From: an uncultured Candidatus Planktophila sp.
GTDB lineage: Bacteria; Actinomycetota; Actinomycetes; Nanopelagicales; Nanopelagicaceae
DNA: 11,715 nt
Assembly (NCBI GenBank): GCA_937927965.1
Contig: CALEZA010000053.1
Coordinates: 1-11,715, forward strand
Reading direction: 5' to 3'
A program made the translations under genes and the position numbers. Under the pieces are notes generated by a model. That model did no database searches and was not told the DNA's origin. It saw only the letters and a program-made list of their open reading frames with translations. Positions 6,320 through 11,715 of the stretch are shown piece after piece. Each line of letters opens with the position of its first letter. The stretch's first letter is position 1.

Positions 6320-7048
6320 ATGGAATCGCTTTTGTACTCAATCTTTGGTCTTCCCGTGCACCCGCTGGTCGTTCACTTTGCTGTGGTTATTCTTCCCCTT
6401 TCAACAATTGCGCTGATTGCAATCATCTACACACCAAAAATTAAAGTGAAGTACTCCTTTATTGCTGCTGCGGGAATAGTCTTGGGTTCAGCTGCAGTCC
6501 TTGTAGCAAAACAATCTGGCGAAGCACTAGCCGAGAAGATCGGAACCCCAGTGGTCCACGCTGATTACGGATCACTTCTTACAATCGCAGCCTTTATCTT
6601 CATGGTACTGACGATTATTTGGTATCAATCTGCCAAAGGCCGCAAATCTCGCACGGCCACTCTCTTGAGCCACATCACAGCTCTTGCAGGAGTTGCAGTT
6701 TTGATTCTCACATTCCTGACTGGCCACAGTGGTGCAGAGGCAGTGTGGAAAGGTCGCCTTCCAGAGAGTAGTCCAACTGCAACCTCGACTCCCGCAACAA
6801 CAAGTAAAAGTGGTGGAAGCTATACATCCTCCGATCTCCAAAAACATTCCCGACCAACTTCTTGTTGGAGCGTGATTAACGGCAGTGTCTACGACCTTAC
6901 TCGTTGGATTAATGCACACCCTGGCGGAAAGAGTGCAATTACCTCAATCTGTGGACGAGATGGCTCTTCAGCATTTAATGGAGAACATGCTGGAAAATCA
7001 GATCCTCTCCGCGAACTAGCAAAGTTTAAGATTGGTAATTTCTCATAA
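6320..7048 (+). CDS. DUF2231 membrane domain fused to a cytochrome b5-like heme domain
   Basis: The product has 242 residues. Residues 1-140 form a DUF2231-type membrane domain, with GLPVHPLVVHF at 10-20 and four hydrophobic helices (about 15-37, 46-63, 84-102, 117-135). A flexible Ser/Thr/Pro linker (150-166) leads to a cytochrome b5-like domain (168-242). Both axial heme ligands are present there: H200 in HPGG and H223 in GEHAG. The membrane domain has conserved-looking histidines H14, H19, H80 and H136 that could bind another heme. Positive loops KIKVK (40-44) and KGRKSR (106-111) should be cytoplasmic, which puts both termini and the b5 domain outside the membrane. A role in electron transfer across or at the membrane is inferred; partners are unknown. 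The start ATG has GGGG very close upstream and no TANNNT box at 6-7 nt. The secreted propeller gene is divergent. Confidence 0.85.
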   Translation: MESLLYSIFGLPVHPLVVHFAVVILPLSTIALIAIIYTPKIKVKYSFIAAAGIVLGSAAVLVAKQSGEALAEKIGTPVVHADYGSLLTIAAFIFMVLTIIWYQSAKGRKSRTATLLSHITALAGVAVLILTFLTGHSGAEAVWKGRLPESSPTATSTPATTSKSGGSYTSSDLQKHSRPTSCWSVINGSVYDLTRWINAHPGGKSAITSICGRDGSSAFNGEHAGKSDPLRELAKFKIGNFS

Positions 7049-7063
7049 GTAAGAGCAAGTGAA

Positions 7064-7069
7064 TAGACT
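7064..7069 (+). promoter_or_regulatory. Predicted -10 box TAGACT of nnrD
   Basis: TAGACT is followed by GTCAAT (6 nt) and ATG. The hexamer is identical to that of the alpha-galactosidase gene. There is no Shine-Dalgarno sequence in the gap, so a leaderless mRNA is likely. Confidence 0.5.
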
Positions 7070-7075
7070 GTCAAT

Positions 7076-7927
7076 ATGGCAAAAAAGAGTGAAGTCAAAA
7101 AATGGAACGCCAAGGATGCAGCTCGTTGCATCATCGTTCCCAGCGAACTCGATCATAAGTACTCGCGTGGAACGCTTGGAGTTATTACTGGCTCTGCCCA
7201 GTATCCAGGTGCAGCCGTGCTCACCACCGCAGCTGCATCAGCAACTGGCGTAGGCGCTCTTCGATTTCATAGCTCCTCTGGGTTGGCACATTTAGTTCTC
7301 CATCGCACACCAGAGGCTCTCGTTCAGCCAGGACCTGTAACCGCATGGATTGCAGGCTCTGGAATAGACCATAAGAAATACTCAGATATCACTACCTGGC
7401 TTCGCCATCGATGGTTCGCTCTTCTAAAAGATCAAAGCGTTCCAACACTTCTAGATGCAGGAGCGCTTCATCTTGCGGGATCTCTCGAGCAACCAACGCT
7501 CATCACACCGCATGCAGGTGAGTTATCTCGCTTACTAGCATCACGAGGTGTTGTTGCAAGCTCTGAATTAATCGAAGCAAATCCTGCGCAGTGGGCTGTG
7601 AAAGCATCAGAGATACTAGGTGTGACAGTTCTTCTTAAGGGATCGACCACATATGTTGCACAAGATAATTACCTCATCGAACTACCTGCCGCCACTGCTT
7701 GGCTTGCAACTGCAGGTTCTGGTGATGTGCTCGCTGGAATTATTGGAGCACTCCTTGCCACCAACTACATTGAAATTCTCAACTCTCCAAAGAAATTGGC
7801 TGATGTTGCAGCAACAGGTGCATTTATTCATAACAGAGCAGCTCTCGCTGCCTCAGAAGGTGGACCGATCAGCGCTTCATCTCTCATTGAAGGAATTGCA
7901 CAATCCGTAACTAAAATACTTAAATAA
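7076..7927 (+). CDS. nnrD: ADP-dependent (S)-NAD(P)H-hydrate dehydratase
   Basis: The product has 283 residues and a ribokinase-like fold of the YjeF C-terminal/NnrD family. It dehydrates the S epimer of hydrated NADH or NADPH back to the normal cofactor, using ADP, as metabolite repair in the cytoplasm. Diagnostic motifs are KYSRGTLGVITGSAQYPGA (28-46), TPHAGELSRLL (144-154), LLKGS (186-190), and TAGSGDVLAG (212-221) with the catalytic D217. It comprises only the dehydratase domain. The NAD(P)HX epimerase (NnrE), fused to it in E. coli and many other bacteria, is absent here and must be encoded elsewhere or be missing. It follows the DUF2231-b5 gene by 27 nt but has its own TAGACT box. The start ATG at 7076 is well supported by that box. 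Confidence 0.92.
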   Translation: MAKKSEVKKWNAKDAARCIIVPSELDHKYSRGTLGVITGSAQYPGAAVLTTAAASATGVGALRFHSSSGLAHLVLHRTPEALVQPGPVTAWIAGSGIDHKKYSDITTWLRHRWFALLKDQSVPTLLDAGALHLAGSLEQPTLITPHAGELSRLLASRGVVASSELIEANPAQWAVKASEILGVTVLLKGSTTYVAQDNYLIELPAATAWLATAGSGDVLAGIIGALLATNYIEILNSPKKLADVAATGAFIHNRAALAASEGGPISASSLIEGIAQSVTKILK

Positions 7928-7983
7928 GTATCCCTACCACTAAGTTAGATTCACAATATCCTCACGAGTTCATCACTTCCCTA

Positions 7984-8007
7984 CTATCGGTTTATTTCTC
8001 TCGATAG
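7984..8007. promoter_or_regulatory. Inverted repeat CTATCG-N12-CGATAG overlapping the regulator promoter
   Basis: Perfect 6-bp arms lie at 7984-7989 and 8002-8007. The right arm overlaps the predicted -10 box (8005-8010) of the downstream LuxR-type gene. The two-half-site layout suits a dimeric DNA-binding protein, and autorepression by the gene product is a plausible inference. The surrounding 89-bp gap (7928-8016) holds no other recognisable element and no clear terminator for nnrD. Confidence 0.35.
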
Positions 8008-8010
8008 CGT
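8005..8010 (+). promoter_or_regulatory. Predicted -10 box TAGCGT of the LuxR-type regulator
   Basis: TAGCGT is followed by TTGCCC (6 nt) and ATG. This supports ATG 8017 rather than the in-frame TTG at 8011 as the start. Confidence 0.5.
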
Positions 8011-8016
8011 TTGCCC

Positions 8017-8694
8017 ATGGAACAGAACTTAAATTCATCTTCACGAATTCTTATACTCGATTGCAATCGCTTTGAGCTTGCAACCTTATCTGACTCACTT
8101 CGCCTTCAAGGTATCGATGTAGTCGGAGAAGCCATTGATATTTCTAGCGCTACACATCTATTTCATGCCCTCTCCCCCGATGCGATCCTGATCAACTACC
8201 AAGGATGCGATGGCGCAATATTGCAATTTGCTCACCAGATGCGCTCCCTGCGACCAACGCTGGGAGTAGTCCTATTGACTCATTCACCAGACCTTCGCCT
8301 CTTCGGAATCACTGAGAGCCAACTCCCACAAGGCACTATGTTGATTGAGAAGTCAGCTCTGACTGAGCTTCGTGAGATTCGCACAGCTCTCGATGCATCC
8401 TTAATCCCAGGAGCTAAGACAATGTGGATCGCAAATGAATGGGATGGTGCACTTAATTCACTTACAGATATTCAGATTGAGACCCTTCGACTTCTCGCTC
8501 TTGGATTGAGCAATTCAGATATCGGTCGCACGCGCTTTGTCAGCGAGAAATCCGTAGAGCAGACAATCTCTCGTATTGCCCAGCACCTTCATATCTCCCA
8601 TGAACATGGACGCAATATGAGAGTGATTTTGGCCTCTCACTACTTTAAATGGCTTGGCGCACCTCGCACACATCCCCTTGCAACGAGTGCGTGA
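8017..8694 (+). CDS. LuxR/NarL-type response regulator with degenerate receiver domain
   Basis: The product has 225 residues. Residues 10-120 have the CheY-like receiver pattern: ILILDCNRF (11-19) for the first acidic strand, VVLLTHS (84-90) with T88, and LIEKSA (109-114) with K112. The phosphoacceptor Asp, expected in SPDAILIN (53-60), is replaced by N60, and only one acid (D15) of the usual acidic pair remains. Residues 149-193 form a LuxR helix-turn-helix (LTDIQIETLRLLALGLSNSDI, then SEKSVEQTISRI). It is therefore a DNA-binding regulator unlikely to be switched by ordinary aspartate phosphorylation. No histidine kinase gene is adjacent. ATG 8017 is chosen because of the TAGCGT box; TTG 8011 would add two residues. 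The DnaX-like gene follows on the same strand after 15 nt and could be a target or be partly co-transcribed. Targets are unknown. Confidence 0.85.
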   Translation: MEQNLNSSSRILILDCNRFELATLSDSLRLQGIDVVGEAIDISSATHLFHALSPDAILINYQGCDGAILQFAHQMRSLRPTLGVVLLTHSPDLRLFGITESQLPQGTMLIEKSALTELREIRTALDASLIPGAKTMWIANEWDGALNSLTDIQIETLRLLALGLSNSDIGRTRFVSEKSVEQTISRIAQHLHISHEHGRNMRVILASHYFKWLGAPRTHPLATSA

Positions 8695-8696
8695 TG

Positions 8697-8702
8697 TAAA
8701 GT
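8697..8702 (+). promoter_or_regulatory. Predicted -10 box TAAAGT of the DnaX-like gene
   Basis: TAAAGT is followed by CTGGAGG (7 nt) and GTG. GGAGG directly abuts the start codon, which is too close to act as a Shine-Dalgarno sequence, so leaderless initiation at the GTG is the better reading. Confidence 0.45.
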
Positions 8703-8705
8703 CTG

Positions 8706-8724
8706 GAGGGTGTCCACCACCCTC
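8706..8724 (+). promoter_or_regulatory. Hairpin enclosing the GTG start codon
   Basis: GAGGGTG (8706-8712) and CACCCTC (8718-8724) are perfect 7-bp complements around the 5-nt loop TCCAC. The GTG start (8710-8712) lies inside the left arm. In a transcript reading through from the upstream regulator, the hairpin would hide the start. In a leaderless transcript beginning at the GTG, the left arm would be cut and the start free. It has no T-tract, so it is not a terminator. Confidence 0.4.
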
Positions 8725-8979
8725 ACTCTCAATGAGATTCGCAGCCGATGGAATGAGGTCTTAGACCATCTAGAGCGAGTGAATCGAATTGCTTGGCTTG
8801 CCTTCTTTGATGCACGCCTTGAATCATTCGATAATGGCCGACTCACCTTGGACTTTTCAGATCCAACAAAACTTGCGATGGGCCATGATTATTCAGATGC
8901 TCGTGGTCGCTTAGCTCCCCAACTTCAGAGCGTAATCCGAGATGTTCTCGGAATCTCTGTCGTCATCGTTGAGAAGTAA
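8710..8979 (+). CDS. Small protein resembling the C-terminal domain of actinobacterial DnaX (DNA polymerase III gamma/tau)
   Basis: The product has 89 residues and no signal peptide or membrane segment. Its pattern (RSRWNEVLDHLERVNRIAWL at 11-30, then DARLESFDNGRLTLDF at 34-49, ending in LQSVIRDVLGISVVIVEK) resembles the last domain of actinobacterial DnaX proteins. There a W-x2-VL helix, an R-x2-W turn and a strand with DG-x-L-x-L-x-F precede a helix and a final strand. Here the domain stands alone, without ATPase domains. The similarity is recalled from family patterns, not from a search. The start GTG 8710 is supported by TAAAGT 7 nt upstream and sits in a hairpin. GH25 begins only 3 nt after the stop, so the two are almost surely co-transcribed. 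A role in replisome contact is speculative. Confidence 0.7.
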   Translation: MSTTLTLNEIRSRWNEVLDHLERVNRIAWLAFFDARLESFDNGRLTLDFSDPTKLAMGHDYSDARGRLAPQLQSVIRDVLGISVVIVEK

Positions 8980-8982
8980 GCC

Positions 8983-10290
8983 ATGAGAATTAAAGTTCTG
9001 AGCGTTCTTTCTGCAATCTCACTCTTGTCATTTCCCTTAACTGCCGCTCCTGCCGCGCAAGAGAACACCTTGCGATTGGCAGGTCCCGGTGGACGCATTC
9101 ATGGTGCTGATATCTCACGCTGGCAGCACCCCAACTCCAAACCAATCAACTTTGTAAAGATGCATCGTGCGGGAGTTGATTTTGTCATGATCAAAGCATC
9201 AGATACTCGAAGTGATGCTGATCAATTAGCTGTGAAGTATGTGGGTGAGGATAGGCGTGCGGCTCAGAGCGCTGGAATCTATACAGGTTTCTATCACTAC
9301 GCACTTCTTCCTGATGTCAGTACAGCAACTGAGGTTATTAAAGATGCCCAAGCTCAAGCACAAAAAGTAATGTGGCGATTAGCCTCTCTTGGTGGATATA
9401 ACTCTCGCGATCTTCCGTATGCACTCGATCTTGAGAATAACTGTGTGAGATATCGTCCTTCGAAAAGTTGCGCAAAAAGAGCCTCTCGAACAACAGTCAC
9501 GCTCTGGGCTAAGACATTTATGGCAGCCGTAAAAGAGAAGACTGGCCGCACACCTATCTTCTACTCTTATCCAACATTTCTTGAAAGCGCGATGGCGCGA
9601 GATGTTGAACTTCGCCAATATCCACTCTGGCTAGCTCAATATGCGCTTGATCCAAGTAAGCCCACTTCATCACCAGGAGTGAAGAGCTCAGGATGTTATG
9701 TTCACTCCTGGACATCCTCATCATGTAAATCGCACTGGATAGTATGGCAATACACCTCCTGCGGTATCGCTCCTAAATATGGTGTTCCAGGTACGCGATT
9801 AGATCTCAATGTATTTGGTGGAAGTCACGAAGATTTTCTCTCATTAGCCACTGGGGTATGGGTCCCTAATCAAACAGATTTCATGCCACATCTAGAGACA
9901 ACAACTATGCTCGTAGAATCTCTTACCGCCACCACCACCAATAAGAATGTGGTGATTTCTGTTCAAGTTCTTCGCCCAGATAGCTCACCCGTAGTCACAG
10001 GAGATGTGAAGTTTGTATCTGGAGGAAATCCCACTCCCATGAAATTCACACAGAGCATTGCACGAGCCACAAGTGGTCAATGGAAAATTAGTATCAAGAG
10101 CGAGGTTGCTGGCACTTGGAATGGCAAAGTGAAATTTACCGATGTTTCAGAGACTCATGCCGAAGTAGCTGTACCCATCACATTCACTCTTGCTCAAGGA
10201 CCTGCAATAACTCCAAGTCCAACACCGCGACCAACTCCTAAGGCAAGTGTGAAGCCAAGTAATGGATGCAAGAATCAGATTAAGAATTAA
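8983..10290 (+). CDS. Secreted GH25 lysozyme (N-acetylmuramidase) with Ig-like domain
   Basis: The product has 435 residues. Residues 1-25 form a signal peptide (likely cut near AAPAA). The catalytic GH25 domain (about 38-285) opens with GADISRWQ (41-48, D43). It carries the catalytic pair D149/E151 in ALDLE, and ends with RLDLNVFGG (272-280, D274). The family hydrolyses the MurNAc-GlcNAc bond of peptidoglycan, outside the cell. Residues 305-404 look like a bacterial Ig-like beta-sandwich, probably a spacer or binding module. A Pro/Thr/Lys tail (408-426) follows. Six cysteines between 154 and 260 (C154, C163, C238, C248, C260 with C429 in the tail) may form disulfides. It starts 3 nt after the DnaX-like gene with only a weak GAGAAG upstream. 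It is in the same direction as a prophage-type endolysin would be, but its signal peptide and the absence of phage genes favour a housekeeping or secreted muramidase. Confidence 0.9.
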   Translation: MRIKVLSVLSAISLLSFPLTAAPAAQENTLRLAGPGGRIHGADISRWQHPNSKPINFVKMHRAGVDFVMIKASDTRSDADQLAVKYVGEDRRAAQSAGIYTGFYHYALLPDVSTATEVIKDAQAQAQKVMWRLASLGGYNSRDLPYALDLENNCVRYRPSKSCAKRASRTTVTLWAKTFMAAVKEKTGRTPIFYSYPTFLESAMARDVELRQYPLWLAQYALDPSKPTSSPGVKSSGCYVHSWTSSSCKSHWIVWQYTSCGIAPKYGVPGTRLDLNVFGGSHEDFLSLATGVWVPNQTDFMPHLETTTMLVESLTATTTNKNVVISVQVLRPDSSPVVTGDVKFVSGGNPTPMKFTQSIARATSGQWKISIKSEVAGTWNGKVKFTDVSETHAEVAVPITFTLAQGPAITPSPTPRPTPKASVKPSNGCKNQIKN

Positions 10291-11715
10291 TGAGAGCTTG
10301 AACTGCTTCGACTTCGCTCTCAACTTGAGCGCGATACTCAGCAATTGAAGCTTTTCTCTCTTTGGCTCCCCACCCGAGAACGGGGGAAATGAGTTGAGCC
10401 ACCTCTTCTGCGAGATCAATGCCTGCATGCGGTGCTTCAAAGGCTAGGCGAGTGCGGCGCGAAATAACATCATCGACAGAGAGAGCGCCTTCATGGCTTG
10501 CTGCATAAACAATTTCCGCCTTGATATATGGCAATGTGGGAGAAAGATGTGATGCAAGAGAGCTGTCTTCTTCAATAAGCTCGAGGACTTCACTGACCAA
10601 TGAACCATAGCGATTAAGTAGATGTGTGACTGTCTCAGGCGCAAGCTTGCTCTCTCGAGCGATTTGGGCGACTTGTTGCTGTAGTGCAAAGTAACCATCC
10701 GCTCCGACAAGTGGAAGTTTTTCAGTGCAAGATTCGTTGACGAGTCTTCTCAAATCTAGAACCGCTAGATCTACCGCATCCTTACCCATCACCCGATAGG
10801 TGGTGTATTTACCGCCAGCAATGCTGACAAACCCTGGTGCACTTCTATCGACGGTATGTTCACGGGAGAGCTTTGTTGTAGAAGAGCCCTTGTCGTTGGA
10901 GACAAGTGGTCGAAGCCCCGCATAGACACCAATGATTTCTTCACGCTTGAGCTGTGGATCAAGGACTTTATTGGCCTGGTCAAGAATGTATTGAATATCT
11001 TCATTTGTTGCATGTGGATGTGCGCGATCTCCGTCGTACGGAGTATCAGTTGTTCCCACGATCCACTTATCGCCCCAAGGAATAAGGAAGAGAACAGAAA
11101 CCGCAGTCTTAAGAATGATGCCGGTATTGGATTTAATTGCATCACCTGGAACAACGATGTGGACGCCCTTTGACATTGTGACGCCATAACCTGGCTTGAG
11201 GTCAAACTTGGCATGCATCTCATCGCTCCAGATACCTGCACACATGACCACTGCCTTTGCTGAAACTTTTATCTTCTTGCCAGTGACGGTGTCGGTAACC
11301 TCTGCACCGTTAACTTTCTTCCCGTCACGGATGAGTTGATCTACCTCTACTCGAGTTGCAATCACTGCACCATGGCGACGTGCGGTACGAATAATTGTCA
11401 TCGTATGTCGAGCATCGTCTACTTGGGCGTCGTAATACTTAACTGCGCCAGTGACAATATCTTGCCGGAGCGATGGCGCAATCTCTGCAATCTTCTTCTG
11501 CGACATGTGCTTATGCCATGGCAGTGCGCGCTGGAATCCACGAAGTACGTCGTAGAGCGCAAGACCTGCGCCAACGTATGCACGATCTTTTGCCTTTTCA
11601 TGAAGCGGATAAAGGAAACCGACTGGCTTTACCAAGTGCGGGCTCAGGGATGAAACCATGAGTTCGCGCTCATGAAGTGCTTCACGTACTAATTTGAAAT
11701 CATATTGTTCAAGAT
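10280..11715 (-). CDS. glpD: Glycerol-3-phosphate dehydrogenase, FAD-dependent (5' end outside window)
   Basis: The reading frame is open to the right edge, so about 477 C-terminal residues are visible. The N-terminal FAD dinucleotide-binding motif is missing, beyond the window. The visible part begins LEQYDFKLVREALHEREL, as in GlpD after its GG-RY motif. It continues with PHLVKPVGFLYPLHE, CAGIWSDEM, KGVHIVVPGD, IPWGDKWIVGTTDTPYDGD and SIAGGKYTTYRVMGKDAVD, then a C-terminal helical domain. GlpD oxidises sn-glycerol 3-phosphate to dihydroxyacetone phosphate at the inner membrane face and passes electrons to quinone. The internal ATG at 11657-11659 is not the start, because family-specific sequence continues upstream of it. 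The TAA (10280-10282) lies inside the last codons of the convergent GH25 gene, an 11-bp overlap without a terminator. glpK or glpF may lie to the right but are not seen. Confidence 0.93.
   Translation of the reverse strand, partial: LEQYDFKLVREALHERELMVSSLSPHLVKPVGFLYPLHEKAKDRAYVGAGLALYDVLRGFQRALPWHKHMSQKKIAEIAPSLRQDIVTGAVKYYDAQVDDARHTMTIIRTARRHGAVIATRVEVDQLIRDGKKVNGAEVTDTVTGKKIKVSAKAVVMCAGIWSDEMHAKFDLKPGYGVTMSKGVHIVVPGDAIKSNTGIILKTAVSVLFLIPWGDKWIVGTTDTPYDGDRAHPHATNEDIQYILDQANKVLDPQLKREEIIGVYAGLRPLVSNDKGSSTTKLSREHTVDRSAPGFVSIAGGKYTTYRVMGKDAVDLAVLDLRRLVNESCTEKLPLVGADGYFALQQQVAQIARESKLAPETVTHLLNRYGSLVSEVLELIEEDSSLASHLSPTLPYIKAEIVYAASHEGALSVDDVISRRTRLAFEAPHAGIDLAEEVAQLISPVLGWGAKERKASIAEYRAQVESEVEAVQALINS

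Noticed and set aside
8705..8709. GGAGG as the Shine-Dalgarno sequence of the DnaX-like gene
   Set aside because: It directly abuts the GTG with no spacer, which is not a workable geometry. The bases are better explained as part of the hairpin.
8983..10290. GH25 protein as a prophage endolysin
   Set aside because: It has a signal peptide and an Ig-like module, and no holin, tail or other phage gene lies nearby.
10856..11173. Open frames on the plus strand opposite glpD, and many similar ones opposite the alpha-galactosidase and blh genes
   Set aside because: The opposite-strand proteins match well-conserved families over the full region, while these frames encode low-complexity, cysteine- and basic-rich peptides with no recognisable motif or start signal.
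11657..11659. ATG as the start of glpD
   Set aside because: The frame stays open to the window edge and the 18 upstream codons encode conserved GlpD sequence, so the gene is cut by the window, not short.

Overview
The window reads as chromosomal DNA from a low-to-medium G+C actinobacterium, most likely a planktonic freshwater type (Nanopelagicales/acI-like). This is inferred, not proven. The grounds are dense packing with almost no intergenic DNA, a split heterodimeric lycopene cyclase (crtYc/crtYd) beside a retinal-forming Brp/Blh oxygenase, an actinobacterial M23 endopeptidase, a tRNA without an encoded CCA, and many TANNNT boxes 6-7 nt before start codons, the signature of leaderless transcription. 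No insertion sequence, CRISPR array, prophage gene or stretch over 300 bp without a gene was found.

Layout. Positions 1-58 hold a strong hairpin terminator. Positions 59-1625 (minus) encode a secreted M23 peptidase and blh. Divergent from blh, 1674-2317 (plus) encode CrtYc and CrtYd, overlapping by ATGA. A GH36 alpha-galactosidase (2314-4422, minus) meets crtYd tail to tail with a 4-nt overlap. An elongator-type tRNA-Met(CAT) follows at 4508-4581, then a very acidic protein of unknown function (4603-5145). A secreted YVTN-type beta-propeller (5172-6248, minus) is divergent from a DUF2231-cytochrome b5 membrane fusion (6320-7048). Then, all on plus, come the NAD(P)HX dehydratase nnrD, a LuxR-type regulator with a degenerate receiver domain, a small protein resembling the C-terminal domain of actinobacterial DnaX, and a secreted GH25 muramidase. 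The right edge holds the 3' part of glpD (minus), whose stop overlaps the GH25 stop.

How the genes work together. CrtYc/CrtYd cyclise lycopene to beta-carotene and Blh cleaves beta-carotene to retinal, so 669-2317 is the end of a retinal pathway. It presumably feeds a rhodopsin encoded elsewhere, as neither a rhodopsin nor crtE/B/I is visible here. The M23 and GH25 enzymes act on peptidoglycan. The GH36 enzyme and GlpD indicate use of galactosides and glycerol phosphate. NnrD repairs damaged NAD(P)H. The less familiar items are the DUF2231-cytochrome b5 fusion facing a secreted propeller gene, the phosphorylation-site-less LuxR regulator, the orphan DnaX-like domain with a hairpin over its start codon, and the recurrent leaderless promoter pattern.
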